64,000 nucleotides of DNA from Comamonas endophytica (GCF_023634805.2 NZ_CP106881.1:1388501-1452500); one strand, 5' to 3'; numbered from the stretch's first letter, positions 1-11,353 are shown. Translations and numbers: made by a program. Notes: generated by a model from the sequence alone, not told the origin.

Positions 1-1906
<1,906 letters not shown>

Positions 1907-2047
1907 GGGATGCTCCTGATGAAAGACAGGCGATGCTATGCTTTCAGCCTGGAAATAACTGATCGTTATATTTGCTTATATGAAATTTTATTTCTTATGT
2001 GTCAAATAAAGAAATCCAGTTCCATATTTGCAATCCATATGAAATAA
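1907..2047. promoter_or_regulatory. AT-rich divergent promoter region, glmS / Lrp-type regulator
   Basis: This 141-bp gap is strikingly AT-rich beside its GC-rich neighbours, with many A/T runs and repeated TATAT/ATTTGC words around 1966-2040. It must carry the promoters of both divergent genes. Lrp/AsnC proteins usually autoregulate from such regions, so it is a plausible Lrp target, but I cannot pick a single -35/-10 pair with confidence. Confidence 0.5.
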
Positions 2048-2527
2048 ATGCTTGACGATATCGACCTTCAACTTCTGGATCTGTTGCAGCACGACGCCAG
2101 TCTGAGTAATCAGGCGCTGGCCGAGCGCGTGAATGTCTCGCCGCCCACCTGCCTGCGCCGCGTGCGGCGGCTGCATGAGGAAGGCATCATCGAGCGCCAG
2201 GTCGCCTTCCTGCAGCCCGAACGTCTGGCGGCACTGGTCGGGCACGGTCTCACGGCCTGGGTGGAAGTCACGCTGGACCGCCAGGACGCCCAGGCGCTCG
2301 ACCGCTTCGAGGCGCGCGCCGTGGCCGAAGAGGCGGTGCAGCAATGCTGGCGCGTCTCACCCGGCCCCGACTTCATGCTGGCCACCCACACGCGCGACAT
2401 GCCCGAGTACCTGGCGCTGACCCAGCGGCTGTTCACGCAGGACAGCAATGTGCGCAACGTGCGCGCCTTCTTTGCCACCAAGCGCGCCAAGTTCGCGACC
2501 CGGGTCCCGCTGGCGCGCCCGCGCTAG
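2048..2527 (+). CDS. Lrp/AsnC-family transcriptional regulator
   Basis: DNA-binding regulator of 159 residues, the normal size for the family. The N-terminal winged helix-turn-helix covers roughly residues 5-60 (start LDDIDLQLLDLLQHDASLSN, then LAERVNVSPPTCLRRVRRL). An RAM/AsnC ligand-binding domain follows (VEVTLDRQDAQALDRF, then GPDFMLATHTRDMPEY). No strong ribosome site is visible before the ATG. The gene faces away from glmS and ends head to head with a histidine kinase gene, overlapping it by 4 bp. Its effector (often an amino acid) and targets cannot be read from the sequence. Autoregulation and control of glmS are possible but inferred only from position. Confidence 0.9.
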   Translation: MLDDIDLQLLDLLQHDASLSNQALAERVNVSPPTCLRRVRRLHEEGIIERQVAFLQPERLAALVGHGLTAWVEVTLDRQDAQALDRFEARAVAEEAVQQCWRVSPGPDFMLATHTRDMPEYLALTQRLFTQDSNVRNVRAFFATKRAKFATRVPLARPR

Positions 2528-3324
2528 GCCGGCGCGGGCGCGGGCCAGCGCAGCTCGACCCGGCAGCCCTGCCCGGGTGCGCTGTGCAGCGCGATGTCGG
2601 CGCCCTGCTGGTGCGCCGCGGTCTGCGCCAGCGCCAGGCCCACGCCCACGCCGTCGAATTCGCTTTCGCGGTGCAGGCGCTGGAACAGCCCGAAAGCCTG
2701 ATGGGCGCGCGTGCCGTCGCAGCCCACGCCGTTGTCCTCGACCTGCCAGCGCAGCCCGCCGCCGGGCAGGGCCTCGGCCTCCAGGCGGATGCGCGGCAAT
2801 GGCCGGCCGCGCGAGAACTTGAAGGCGTTGTCCAGCAGCGCCGCCAGCAGCGGGCGCAGCAGCTGCGGATCGGCCTGCAGCGGCACGGGCGATGCCGGCA
2901 ACTGCCACTGCGCCTGCGCCGCCGCGGGTTCGGCGGCCATCAGTGCCGCCCACGCCTGGCCGGCCAGCTGCGCCAGGTCCACGGACTGCAGCTGCGGCCT
3001 GGCGCGCTGCATCCGCGCCAGCTCCAGCACGCCGTCCAGCATGCAGCCCATGCGCCGCGCGCCCTGCTCCATCACACCGAGGAACTGCTCGGCATCCTGT
3101 GCATCCGGCCCCTGCAGGCCCGCCGCATGCAGGGTCTCGCGCAGCAGCGGCGCATAGGAAGTGATGTGGCGCAGCGGCGCGCGCAGGTCATGCGAGAGCG
3201 CGCGTGTCCAGTCCTCCTGGCTGGCACGCAGCGCCGCCAGTTCCTGCTCGCGCCGGGCCAGCAGCGCCAGCGCCTGCGGCAGGTCTCGGGGAGGCGGCAG
3301 GCCGCCGGCAGGGTCGGGCATCAT
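2524..3324 (-). CDS. small soluble sensor histidine kinase, coupled to glmU
   Basis: 266-residue histidine kinase with no membrane segment and no recognisable PAS or GAF sensor. After a short helical, possibly coiled-coil N-terminus (residues 15-40) comes the HisKA dimerisation/phosphoacceptor helix with SHDLRAPLRHI, His45 being the predicted phosphorylation site. The HATPase domain has the N box (LLDNAFKF), G1 (DNGVGCDG) and G2 (GVGVGLALA). The HisKA/HATPase part resembles the phytochrome-like kinase subgroup. Its ATG ATG start overlaps the glmU stop (ATGA), indicating translational coupling. No response regulator is adjacent, so the partner is unknown. The gene converges with the Lrp-type regulator. 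Confidence 0.85.
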   Translation of the reverse strand: MMPDPAGGLPPPRDLPQALALLARREQELAALRASQEDWTRALSHDLRAPLRHITSYAPLLRETLHAAGLQGPDAQDAEQFLGVMEQGARRMGCMLDGVLELARMQRARPQLQSVDLAQLAGQAWAALMAAEPAAAQAQWQLPASPVPLQADPQLLRPLLAALLDNAFKFSRGRPLPRIRLEAEALPGGGLRWQVEDNGVGCDGTRAHQAFGLFQRLHRESEFDGVGVGLALAQTAAHQQGADIALHSAPGQGCRVELRWPAPAPA

Positions 3325-4757
3325 GGCTTGGGCAGCTTGGCCGGGCGTTTCCAGTGGCCGATGTTGGACTGGCGGCCGCGCGCCACGCCCAGCGCGCCCG
3401 CGGGCACGTCCTTGGCAATGGTCGAGCCGCCGCCGACGGTGGCGCCCGCGCCCACCGTGACCGGCGCCACCAGCACGCAGTTGCTGCCGATGTGCGCATC
3501 GGCCTCGATGACCGTGCGGTGCTTGTTGGCGCCGTCGTAATTGGCGGTGATGCTGCCGGCGCCGTAGTTCACCCGCTCGCCCACCGTGGCATCGCCCAGG
3601 TAGGCCAGGTGGTTGGCCTTGGCGCCATCCGCCAGGGTGCTGTTCTTGACCTCGACGAAATTGCCGATATGCACCTCGCGCCCGAGCTGCGCGCCGGGCC
3701 GCAGCCGCGCAAACGGCCCGATCAGCGCGCCTGCGCCCACCGACACGCCCAGCCTGTCGCCGTCGATATGGGTATAGGGGTGGATCACCGCGCCCGCGCC
3801 GATCGACGCGTTGGCAATGCAGCAGTGCGCGCCTATCGATGCGCCTTCGCCGATGGCCACCGCTCCGGTGAAGATGCAGCCGGCATCGATCTCCACGTCC
3901 TGCCCGCATTCGAGCGCGGCGCGCGCGCCGCTGCGCGCATCGTCGCGCAGGTCGAAGCGCGCGGGATCGGCCAGCCGCACGCCCTGCTCCATCAGCCGCT
4001 GCGCCTGGCGCAGCTGGTGCGCGCGCTCGAGCTGCGCCAGCTGCAGCGGGCTGTTGACACCCGCCACCTGCAGCGCGTCGTCGATGCAATGCGCCACCAC
4101 GGGCACGCCATCGGCCACCGCCATGGCCACGATATCGGTCAGGTAGTACTCGCCCTGGGCGTTGTCGTTCGTCAGGCGCGCCAGCCAGCCGGCAAGCCGC
4201 CGCGCGGGCACGGCCATGATGCCGCTGTAGATCTCGCCGATGCGCCGCTGCGCTTCGCTCGCATCCTTGTGCTCGACGATGGCCTGCACCGCGCCCTCGG
4301 GCGTGCGCACGATGCGGCCATAGCCCGTGGGATCGGGCAGCGCCACGGTCAACAGCGCCAGCCGCTCGCTGCCCGCGGCAGCGACCAGCGCCCGCAGCGT
4401 CGCGGCTTCGGTCAGCGGCACATCGCCCGACAGCACCACGGCCACGCCATCGTCGGGCAGCAGCGGCACCGCCTGCTGCACCGCATGGCCCGTGCCCAGC
4501 TGCGGCTCCTGGCGCGCGAATTTCAGCGCAAAAGCTGCGGGGGAGGCCTGCGCCGCGGAGGTGATCGCATCCTCCACCTGCTGCGCGCCATGGCCGGTCA
4601 CGACCACCGCGCTGCGCGCGCCCAGATGCGCGGCCTGGTCCAGCACATGCTGCAGCAGCGGCCGCCCCGCCAGGCGCTGCAGTACCTTGGGAAGGCGGCT
4701 TTTCATGCGCGTGCCCTTGCCCGCGGCCATGATGATGAGATCCACTGCTGCTGTCAT
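3321..4757 (-). CDS. glmU: bifunctional N-acetylglucosamine-1-phosphate uridyltransferase / glucosamine-1-phosphate acetyltransferase
   Basis: Last two steps of UDP-GlcNAc synthesis: acetyl-CoA-dependent acetylation of GlcN-1-P, then uridylyl transfer. The N-terminal nucleotidyltransferase begins DLIIMAAGKGTRMKSRLPK (the LxxGxGTxM signature). The C-terminal left-handed beta-helix is a run of hexapeptide repeats (IGEGASIGAH, GAGAVIHPYTHI, LGREVHIGNFVEVKN, NYDGANKHRT). I chose the ATG giving MTAAVDLIIMAAG, which matches family N-termini; an in-frame ATG five codons upstream (to 4772) is an alternative, and neither has a strong ribosome site. The product is 478 residues. The stop overlaps the histidine kinase start. 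Upstream and divergent is a LysR regulator. Confidence 0.96.
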   Translation of the reverse strand: MTAAVDLIIMAAGKGTRMKSRLPKVLQRLAGRPLLQHVLDQAAHLGARSAVVVTGHGAQQVEDAITSAAQASPAAFALKFARQEPQLGTGHAVQQAVPLLPDDGVAVVLSGDVPLTEAATLRALVAAAGSERLALLTVALPDPTGYGRIVRTPEGAVQAIVEHKDASEAQRRIGEIYSGIMAVPARRLAGWLARLTNDNAQGEYYLTDIVAMAVADGVPVVAHCIDDALQVAGVNSPLQLAQLERAHQLRQAQRLMEQGVRLADPARFDLRDDARSGARAALECGQDVEIDAGCIFTGAVAIGEGASIGAHCCIANASIGAGAVIHPYTHIDGDRLGVSVGAGALIGPFARLRPGAQLGREVHIGNFVEVKNSTLADGAKANHLAYLGDATVGERVNYGAGSITANYDGANKHRTVIEADAHIGSNCVLVAPVTVGAGATVGGGSTIAKDVPAGALGVARGRQSNIGHWKRPAKLPKP

Positions 4758-4942
4758 TTGATTGCCTGTCATGATCGAAGACTGTGCCTCGCGGCACAGG
4801 AAGTGGCTGGAATTATCGCGCCCCCATCCGGCCCTGCCTGTCGCCCGCAGCGCCAGGCCACGGCAAGCAGGGATCTTTTACATTTCAGGCCTGCGCATCA
4901 CCCTGGTGTCCGCGACGCCGTATTCCCGCCCTGGAGCTGCCC

Positions 4943-5914
4943 ATGCCCTCATCGCCTCCCCCTTCGCCCGGCCCCACGGCGCTGCGCACGCGCGCCGTGG
5001 CGGCGGGCCATCTGCGCGCCTTCGTGGCCGCGGCCGAGCACCTGAACTTCCGCGCCGCGGCCGATGCGCTGGCGCTCACGCCCTCGGCCGTGAGCCGGCA
5101 GATCCAGGCGCTGGAGGACGAGGTCGGCGTGCCGCTGTTCCTGCGCCACACGCGCGCCGTCGAGCTCACGGGCGCGGGCGTGCAGCTGCTGCGCGCCGTG
5201 GCGCCCGGCCTCGAGCGCATCGACGCCGCCGTGCGCCAGCTGCGCCGGGCGGCCGGGCGCAAGAGCGTGGCCATCACCACCTGGGCCAGCTTTGCCGCGA
5301 TGTGGCTGATTCCCCGGCTCGAGGCCTTCCAGCGCGAGTTCCCCGACATCGACATCCGCATCGATACCTCGGACACGGTGATGGACATGGAGACCACCGA
5401 CGTGGACCTGGCGCTGCGCTACAGCGGCACGCCCGAGAGTGCCTCCGCCGAGCATCTGTTCGGCGAGCAGCTGGCGGTGGTCGCCAGCCCCTGGCTGCTG
5501 CGCAGCCAGCCGGCCATCCGCACGCCCGCCGACGCCGCGCGCTTCACGCTGATCGAGACCGGCGATGCCCAGCGCCTGCCGCAGCTGGCCTGGCTGGGGT
5601 GGCAGCGCTGGTTCCACGCCCATGGCTGCGAGCCGCTGCAGCCGCCGCGCTGGCTGTATTTCAATTACGCCCACCAGATCGTGCAGGCCGCGCTGGCCGG
5701 CCAGGGCCTGGCCATTGCGCGCCTGCCGCTGGTGGCCGACGCGCTGGCCAGCGGCGATCTGGTCGAGGTGCTGCCCGCGCACCGGCTCGACTCGCCGCTG
5801 GCCTATTGGCTTTTGCCCGGGCCGCGCAGCGCGGCGCGGCCGGAGGTGCAGGCCTTCTGCAACTGGCTCAGAGAACAGGCCGCGCTGACACGCGCGGCCA
5901 TGGGCCCGCCCTGA
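4943..5914 (+). CDS. LysR-family transcriptional regulator, GcvA-like subgroup
   Basis: 323-residue DNA-binding regulator. The helix-turn-helix lies at residues ~17-75 (LRAFVAAAEHLNFRAAADAL, then SAVSRQIQALEDEVGVPLF). The effector-binding domain opens with ITTWASFAAMWLIPRLEAF, a phrase typical of the GcvA-like branch (GcvA, TrpI, AmpR relatives). A longer open frame extends upstream, but the ATG at 4943 has a GGAG ribosome site 7-8 bases before it and gives the usual N-terminus. It sits alone between glmU and tyrS, both on the other strand. Its ligand and targets are not evident; LysR proteins often regulate a divergent gene, which here would be glmU. Confidence 0.9.
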   Translation: MPSSPPPSPGPTALRTRAVAAGHLRAFVAAAEHLNFRAAADALALTPSAVSRQIQALEDEVGVPLFLRHTRAVELTGAGVQLLRAVAPGLERIDAAVRQLRRAAGRKSVAITTWASFAAMWLIPRLEAFQREFPDIDIRIDTSDTVMDMETTDVDLALRYSGTPESASAEHLFGEQLAVVASPWLLRSQPAIRTPADAARFTLIETGDAQRLPQLAWLGWQRWFHAHGCEPLQPPRWLYFNYAHQIVQAALAGQGLAIARLPLVADALASGDLVEVLPAHRLDSPLAYWLLPGPRSAARPEVQAFCNWLREQAALTRAAMGPP

Positions 5915-5916
5915 AT

Positions 5917-7149
5917 TCAGCCCAGGGTCACCCGGGCGAATTTGCGCTTGCCGACCTGCAGCACATAGGTTCCCGCATCCAGCTTGAGCCCGCGGTCGCT
6001 GATCACCGCGCCATCGATGCGCACGCCGCCGCCATCGATCAGGCGGTTGGCCTCGCTGCTCGACGGCGCCAGGTTCGCCTGCTTGAGCAGCGCGCCAATG
6101 CCCAGCGGCGCGCCGGACAGCTGCACCTCGGGGATCTCGTCGGGCACGCCCCCCTTGCTGCGGTTGATGAAGTCCTGCTCGGCGGCATCGGCCGCGGCGG
6201 CCGAATGGAAGCGCGCGGTGATTTCCTTGGCCAGCATGACCTTGGCATCCTTGGGATTGCGCCCGCCTTCGACCTCGGCCTTGAGCGCGGCGATCTGCGC
6301 CAGGCTCTTGAACGACAGCAGCGTGTACCAGTCCCACATCAGCGTGTCGGAGATGGACAGCACCTTGGCGAACATGGTGTTGGCGTCTTCGGTGATGCCG
6401 ATGTAGTTGTTCTTCGACTTGGACATCTTCTCGACGCCGTCGAGCCCCACCAGCAGCGGCATGGTGAGCACGCACTGCGGCTCCTGGCCGTATTCCTGCT
6501 GCAGGTGGCGGCCCATCAGCAGGTTGAACTTCTGGTCGGTGCCGCCGAGCTCGAGATCGGCCTTGAGCGCCACCGAGTCATAGCCCTGCAGCAGCGGGTA
6601 GAGGAATTCATGCAGCGAGATCGACTGGCCGCCATGGAAGCGCTTGTGGAAATCGTCGCGCTCCATCATGCGCGCCACGGTGTATTTGGCCGACAGCTCG
6701 ATCATGCCGCGCGCGCCCAGCTTGTCGCACCATTCGCTGTTGTAGCGCACCTCGGTGCGCGCCGGGTCGAGCACCATCGCCGCCTGGCGGTAGTAGGTCT
6801 CGGCGTTGACCTTGATCTGCTCGGCGGTAAGCGGCGGGCGCGTGGAGTTGCGCCCCGACGGGTCGCCAATCAGCGTCGTGAAATCACCGATGAGAAAAAT
6901 CACCTGGTGGCCGAGGTCCTGCAGCTGGCGCATCTTGTTCAGCACGACCGTGTGACCGATATGAATATCCGGTGCTGTAGGATCGAGACCGAGCTTGACG
7001 CGAAGCGGCACTCCGGTGGCTTCGGAACGCGCCAGCTTGCGCGTCCATTCGTCCTTTGGAAGCAGCTCTTCGACACCGCGCAACGTGGTTTCAAGCGCTT
7101 GTCCTACACGCTCAGTGATTGGATATGTTGTAACAACAGGTTGATTCAT
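5917..7149 (-). CDS. tyrS: tyrosyl-tRNA synthetase
   Basis: Class I aminoacyl-tRNA synthetase that charges tRNA-Tyr; cytosolic and essential. The HIGH motif ([13 protein letters not shown]) is at about residues 60-63 and KMSKS ([13 protein letters not shown]) at about 239-243. A C-terminal S4 RNA-binding domain follows ([18 protein letters not shown]) and ends FARVTLG. Length is 410 residues, as in the TyrRZ-type enzymes common in Proteobacteria. The ATG giving [15 protein letters not shown] was taken; the open frame upstream has no family similarity. The gene is divergent from the M23 peptidase gene. Confidence 0.97.
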   Translation of the reverse strand: MNQPVVTTYPITERVGQALETTLRGVEELLPKDEWTRKLARSEATGVPLRVKLGLDPTAPDIHIGHTVVLNKMRQLQDLGHQVIFLIGDFTTLIGDPSGRNSTRPPLTAEQIKVNAETYYRQAAMVLDPARTEVRYNSEWCDKLGARGMIELSAKYTVARMMERDDFHKRFHGGQSISLHEFLYPLLQGYDSVALKADLELGGTDQKFNLLMGRHLQQEYGQEPQCVLTMPLLVGLDGVEKMSKSKNNYIGITEDANTMFAKVLSISDTLMWDWYTLLSFKSLAQIAALKAEVEGGRNPKDAKVMLAKEITARFHSAAAADAAEQDFINRSKGGVPDEIPEVQLSGAPLGIGALLKQANLAPSSSEANRLIDGGGVRIDGAVISDRGLKLDAGTYVLQVGKRKFARVTLG

Positions 7150-7185
7150 AAGGGTTTTTTTCGATCCCGGGGAAGTCGACCCCGC

Positions 7186-7191
7186 TATAAT
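7186..7191 (+). promoter_or_regulatory. candidate -10 box for the M23 peptidase gene
   Basis: A perfect TATAAT lies in the tyrS/M23 intergenic gap about 145 bp before the peptidase start, just after a small inverted repeat (CGGGG ... CCCCG). No convincing -35 box is spaced 16-18 bp upstream, so this is only a candidate. Confidence 0.35.
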
Positions 7192-7336
7192 TCGTGGCTT
7201 ATCGCTGTGGCGAATTCTAGTAGGGTCCCAAAACGGCATCTGCCGAATGACTTGCACCCCCTGGAGCGCGCGTCCTGCCACACCTCTTCTCGCCCGACTT
7301 GTTTGCTTAGACGCGCACCGACACAGGAACTCCATT

Positions 7337-8695
7337 TTGAAATCTGGTCTGATCATTGCTGGCAACACCGTGCTGGCCCATGTTCGCAACACTCTGCAAC
7401 GTCATCCCAAGCGCGTTACCGGCGTGCTGGCAGCCTTGTTGCTCACGGGCGGTGGCGGAGCATTTGCCGTCGCGTCACTGGGTCCCGACCCGTCCGATCT
7501 TCCGGTGCGCACGCTGACCCAGCAGGTCGCCTCGCTGGCCGATGACACCCCCCTGGTCGAGCTGAACGAACTGCAGGACTTCGCCCTCTACCGCTCCGAC
7601 CTGTCGCGCGCCAACGACAGCGCCGAATCGCTGCTGCAGCGCCTGGGCATGGCCGACCCCGAAGCTTCCGCCTATCTGCGCAGCAACGAACTGGTGCGCC
7701 AGAACCTGCTGGCACGCGGCGGCCGCCTGATTTCCGCCGAAGCCACGAACGACCACCAGCTGACGCGCCTGACGGCACGCTGGGCACCCGACGACGAAAG
7801 CACCAAGTTCCAGCGCCTCGTGGTCGAGCGCCAGGGCAAGGGCTTCGTGACGCGCCTTGAAACCGGTGATCTGGTGGCCAACCAGCGTCTGGCCGGCGGT
7901 GTCATCCAGAGCTCGCTGTTTGCCGCGACCGACGCCTCCAACATTCCCGATGCCGTGGCTTCGCAATTGGCCGAAGTGTTCAACGGCAAGATCGATTTCC
8001 GCCGCTCGCTGCGCAAGAACGACCGCTTCGCGCTGGTCTATGAAACGCTCGAAGCCGATGGCGAACCCCTGCGCAGCGGCCGCCTGCTGAGCGCCGAGTT
8101 CAACAACAACGGCACGACGCACCAGGCCATGTGGTTCCAGCAACCCGGCACCAAGGGCGCGTACTTCGCCCTCGACGGCTCAAGCCTCGAGCGCTCCTAC
8201 CTTTCGGCTCCGCTGGCCTTCTCGCGCGTGAGCAGCGGCTTTGCCATGCGTTTCCACCCGGTGCACAAGACCTGGCGCGCGCACAACGGCACCGACTTCG
8301 CGGCCCCCACGGGCACCGCGGTACGCACCGTGGCCGACGGCGTGGTGGAATTCGCCGGTGTGCAGAACGGTTACGGCAACGTGGTCTTCGTCAAGCATCC
8401 CGACAACAACGTCACGGTCTACGCCCACCTGAGCCGCATCGACGTGCGCAAGGGTGCCAGCGTCGCCCAGGGCAGCAATATCGGCGCCGTCGGCTCCACC
8501 GGCTGGGCCACCGGTCCGCACCTGCACTTCGAAGTGCGCGTCAACGGCAAGGCCCAGGACCCGATGACCGTCATTGGCCAGGCCCAGGCCGCGCGTCCGA
8601 TCTCTGCCGCCGTGCGTGCGAGCTTCGACCGCCAGGCCGCGCAGATGCGCCTGGCCCTGGAATCGGCCCAGCAGACGCTGGCCAGCGCCGAGTAA
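7337..8695 (+). CDS. M23-family (LytM) cell-wall endopeptidase, membrane-anchored
   Basis: 452-residue periplasmic metallopeptidase of the kind that cleaves peptidoglycan cross-links (MepM/LytM type). An N-terminal membrane segment ([20 protein letters not shown]) follows a short basic stretch. The middle holds an OapA/LysM-like linker region, and the C-terminal M23 domain has the zinc motif [12 protein letters not shown] (about residue 315) and HLHFEV (about residue 395). I chose a TTG start because AGGA lies 8 bases before it and translation gives [18 protein letters not shown]; the open frame upstream looks like non-coding sequence. It precedes anmK, which recycles anhydro-MurNAc, so both act in wall turnover. 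A terminator follows. Confidence 0.9.
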   Translation: MKSGLIIAGNTVLAHVRNTLQRHPKRVTGVLAALLLTGGGGAFAVASLGPDPSDLPVRTLTQQVASLADDTPLVELNELQDFALYRSDLSRANDSAESLLQRLGMADPEASAYLRSNELVRQNLLARGGRLISAEATNDHQLTRLTARWAPDDESTKFQRLVVERQGKGFVTRLETGDLVANQRLAGGVIQSSLFAATDASNIPDAVASQLAEVFNGKIDFRRSLRKNDRFALVYETLEADGEPLRSGRLLSAEFNNNGTTHQAMWFQQPGTKGAYFALDGSSLERSYLSAPLAFSRVSSGFAMRFHPVHKTWRAHNGTDFAAPTGTAVRTVADGVVEFAGVQNGYGNVVFVKHPDNNVTVYAHLSRIDVRKGASVAQGSNIGAVGSTGWATGPHLHFEVRVNGKAQDPMTVIGQAQAARPISAAVRASFDRQAAQMRLALESAQQTLASAE

Positions 8696-8714
8696 ATCGT
8701 CGCTTCCCGCCTTT

Positions 8715-8743
8715 GAAAAAGCCGCCGCCCAGCGGCTTTTTTT
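8715..8743 (+). terminator. rho-independent terminator after the M23 peptidase gene
   Basis: Inverted repeat AAAAAGCCGC / GCGGCTTTTTTT with a short loop lies 20 bp after the peptidase stop and is followed by T residues on the plus strand. It ends just before the anmK start, so anmK probably has its own promoter or depends on read-through. Confidence 0.85.
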
Positions 8744-8780
8744 GCGTCTGGCGGATTGCTGCACCACTACCATTGCGTCC

Positions 8781-9908
8781 ATGACCGTTTCAACCTCCAC
8801 CCCGGATCTGTACATAGGCCTGATGTCGGGCACCTCGCTCGATGGCATTGATGGGGTGCTGGTTGATTTCCAAGGCCGCATGAAGGTATTGCAGCATGCG
8901 AGCACACGCTTCGCTGTCGGACTACGCGCCGAGCTGCTGGAGCTCAACACCCCAGGCGAAAACGAGCTGCACCGCGCGGCGCTGGCGGCCAATGCGCTGG
9001 CTGAAAGCTATGCCGAAGTGGTGCAGCTGCTGCTGCGGCAGGCCGGGCTGCGCGCCTCCAGCGTGCGCGCCATCGGTGCCCATGGCCAGACGGTGCGCCA
9101 TCGGCCGCAGATGTTCGATGGCACCGGCTATACGCTGCAGCTGAACAACCCGGCCCTGCTGGCCGAGCGCTGCGGCATCAGCGTCGTCGCCGACTTCCGC
9201 AGCCGCGACGTGGCCGCCGGCGGCCAGGGCGCGCCGCTGGTACCGGCCTTCCATCAGAGCGTGTTCGGCCGCCCCGGGCAGGCGCTGCTGGTGCTCAATA
9301 TCGGCGGCATCTCCAATCTCAGCGTGCTGCCCGCCGATGGCGAGGTTGGCGGCTTCGATTGCGGCCCGGGCAATGCGCTGATGGATGCCTGGTGCCAGCG
9401 CCATACCGGCCAGCCCTATGACGACAACGGCGCCTGGGCGGCCAGCGGCAGCGTGCTGCCGGCACTGCTCGAACAGCTGCTGGCCGAACCCTTCCTGCAG
9501 CAGCCCCCGCCCAAGAGCACGGGGCGCGATCTCTTCAGCCTGGGCTGGCTGCAACAGCAGCTCGCCGCGCTGCCGCCCGGCACCCGCGCCGAGGATGTGC
9601 AGGCGACGCTGACCGAATTCACCGCGCGCGCCTGCGCCGATGCCGCGCGGCGCTGGGGGCGCGACGCGCAGCAGCTGCTGGTGTGCGGCGGCGGCGCGCT
9701 GAATGGGCATCTGATGGCGCGCATCGGCGCGCTGCTGCCGGAGGTGCATGTACAGTCCACCACCGCCAGCGGCCTGCCGCCGCTGCAGGTCGAGGCCGCC
9801 GCCTTTGCCTGGCTCGCGCGCCAGACGCTGCGGGGCCTGCCCGGCAACCTCGCGCGCGTGACCGGCGCGCATGGGCCACGCGTGCTGGGCGCAATCTACC
9901 CGGCGTAG
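8781..9908 (+). CDS. anmK: anhydro-N-acetylmuramic acid kinase
   Basis: Cytosolic sugar kinase of peptidoglycan recycling; it hydrates and phosphorylates 1,6-anhydro-MurNAc to MurNAc-6-P. The 375-residue protein has the family ATP-binding opening (YIGLMSGTSLDGIDGVLVDF), GAHGQTVRH, LNIGGISNLSVL and DCGPGNALMD, then a C-terminal CGGGALNGHLM segment. The ATG giving MTVSTSTPDLYIGLMSG was selected from a longer open frame because the family begins here. It follows the M23 peptidase in the same direction, separated by a terminator, and converges with the MFS gene downstream. Confidence 0.96.
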   Translation: MTVSTSTPDLYIGLMSGTSLDGIDGVLVDFQGRMKVLQHASTRFAVGLRAELLELNTPGENELHRAALAANALAESYAEVVQLLLRQAGLRASSVRAIGAHGQTVRHRPQMFDGTGYTLQLNNPALLAERCGISVVADFRSRDVAAGGQGAPLVPAFHQSVFGRPGQALLVLNIGGISNLSVLPADGEVGGFDCGPGNALMDAWCQRHTGQPYDDNGAWAASGSVLPALLEQLLAEPFLQQPPPKSTGRDLFSLGWLQQQLAALPPGTRAEDVQATLTEFTARACADAARRWGRDAQQLLVCGGGALNGHLMARIGALLPEVHVQSTTASGLPPLQVEAAAFAWLARQTLRGLPGNLARVTGAHGPRVLGAIYPA

Positions 9909-9911
9909 GTC

Positions 9912-11279
9912 TCAACTCCCCCGCTCGAGCCTGGAAAAGATAGTCGCCGAAAAAAGCGTCAGCAGGCCCATGCAGGCAAAGGTCGCCTGGAAGGCATGCA
10001 GCACGGCTTCGGGCCGGGCCTGGCCCCACAGGGCATGGAAGCCCGCCAGCACCGCGCCCGCGATGGCCACGCCCAGCCCCATGGCCAGCATCTGCACCAT
10101 CGACAGCAGGCTGGTGCCGCTGCTGGCGTGGTGCGCCTCCAGGTCCTTGAGCGTGACGGTGTTCATGGCAGTGAACTGCATGGAATTGGTGGCGCCGAAG
10201 ATCAGCAGCTGCAGGATCCTGAGCCACTGCGGCTGCTCCGGCGTGACCAGGGCGAAGCTGGCGATCATCAGCGACAGCAGCAGCGTATTGCCCACCAGCG
10301 TGCGCCGGTAGCCCCAGCGCCCGATCAGCGCCGAAGCCACGCGCTTGACGGTCATGCTGGCCAGCACCGTGGGCAACATCATCATGCCGGCCTCCATCGG
10401 CGAATAGCCCAGGCACACCTGCAGCACCAGCGGAATCAGGAACGGAATGCACGAGCCGCCCAGGCGCGAGAACAGGTTGCCCAGCAGCCCGATGCGCAGG
10501 CTGCGCACGGCAAACAGCGCCGGCGCGAACAGCGGGTCGGGCCGGCGGCGCGCATGCCGCCAATAGACCAGCAGGCTGCCCGCGCCCGCGCCCAGCAGCG
10601 CCATCGCTCCCGCCACGCCCAGCAGCGCCAGGCCCTCGAGCGCCATCGACACCGCGACCATGGCAAAAGCCAGCAGTGCATAGCCGACGGCATCGAAGCG
10701 CCGGCTGGGAATGGGCTCGGCATCGCGCATGTAGCGCAGCGTGGCGGCAAGCCCCACCAGCCCCACCGGCACATTGACCAGGAAGATCCAGTGCCAGGAG
10801 GCATATTCGACCATCCAGCCGCCCAGCGTCGGGCCGATCAGCGGGCCCAGCAGACCGGGCAGCGTGACGAAGCTCATGGCCTTGAGGAACTGGTCGCGTG
10901 GAAAGGCGCGCAGCACCGCCAGGCGCCCGACGGGCAGCAGCAGCGCGCCGCCGCAGCCCTGGACGATGCGCGCCAGCACCAGCTGGTTCAGGCTTGCGGC
11001 AATCGCGCACAGCAGCGAACCGAGCACGAACAGCGCAATCGCCGTCAGATACACGCGGCGCGTGCCGAAGCGGTCGGCCACCCACCCCGAGGCCGGGATG
11101 ACCAGGGCCATGGTCAGCGAGTACGCCACGATCACCGACTGCATGCGCAGCGGGCTTTCGCCCAGCGCCTGCGCCATTGCGGGCAGGGCGGTGTTGACGA
11201 TGGTGGCATCCAGCGTCTGCATGAAAAAGCCCAGCGCCACCAGCCACAGCAGCACAGAATTCGAGCGAACGAAGGTCAT
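9912..11279 (-). CDS. MFS multidrug efflux transporter, DHA2 (EmrB/QacA, MdtD-like)
   Basis: 455-residue inner-membrane drug:H+ antiporter. The N-terminus carries FFMQTLDATIVNTALPAM (DHA2 motif D1). The cytosolic loop motif GWVADRFGTRRVYL follows, and then motif C-like GLLGPLIGPTLGGWMVEYASWHWIFLV. About 13-14 hydrophobic segments can be counted. Resemblance is to MdtD rather than EmrB, because no EmrA-type partner gene is adjacent. The substrate cannot be inferred. The start ATG is preceded by a purine-rich stretch. The gene lies just downstream of the erpA terminator and converges with anmK. Confidence 0.9.
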   Translation of the reverse strand: MTFVRSNSVLLWLVALGFFMQTLDATIVNTALPAMAQALGESPLRMQSVIVAYSLTMALVIPASGWVADRFGTRRVYLTAIALFVLGSLLCAIAASLNQLVLARIVQGCGGALLLPVGRLAVLRAFPRDQFLKAMSFVTLPGLLGPLIGPTLGGWMVEYASWHWIFLVNVPVGLVGLAATLRYMRDAEPIPSRRFDAVGYALLAFAMVAVSMALEGLALLGVAGAMALLGAGAGSLLVYWRHARRRPDPLFAPALFAVRSLRIGLLGNLFSRLGGSCIPFLIPLVLQVCLGYSPMEAGMMMLPTVLASMTVKRVASALIGRWGYRRTLVGNTLLLSLMIASFALVTPEQPQWLRILQLLIFGATNSMQFTAMNTVTLKDLEAHHASSGTSLLSMVQMLAMGLGVAIAGAVLAGFHALWGQARPEAVLHAFQATFACMGLLTLFSATIFSRLERGS

Positions 11280-11308
11280 GGAGAGATATCAGCGCTGCGC
11301 GCGGACGT

Positions 11309-11334
11309 AAAAAAACCGCCTGGAACAGGCGGTT
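11309..11334 (-). terminator. terminator of erpA
   Basis: On the minus strand the hairpin AACCGCCTG / CAGGCGGTT is followed by a run of seven T residues, starting 20 bp after the erpA stop. Confidence 0.9.
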
Positions 11335-11353
11335 GGGAGGAAATACTGCGGGT

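Noticed and set aside
2524..4797. 757-codon minus-strand frame joining glmU and the histidine kinase
   Set aside because: The upstream two thirds is out of frame with glmU; only the last 266 codons are the real kinase. Not a fusion protein.
4762..7545. 927-codon plus-strand frame over the LysR gene and tyrS
   Set aside because: Crosses the LysR gene in another frame and tyrS antisense; no family similarity.
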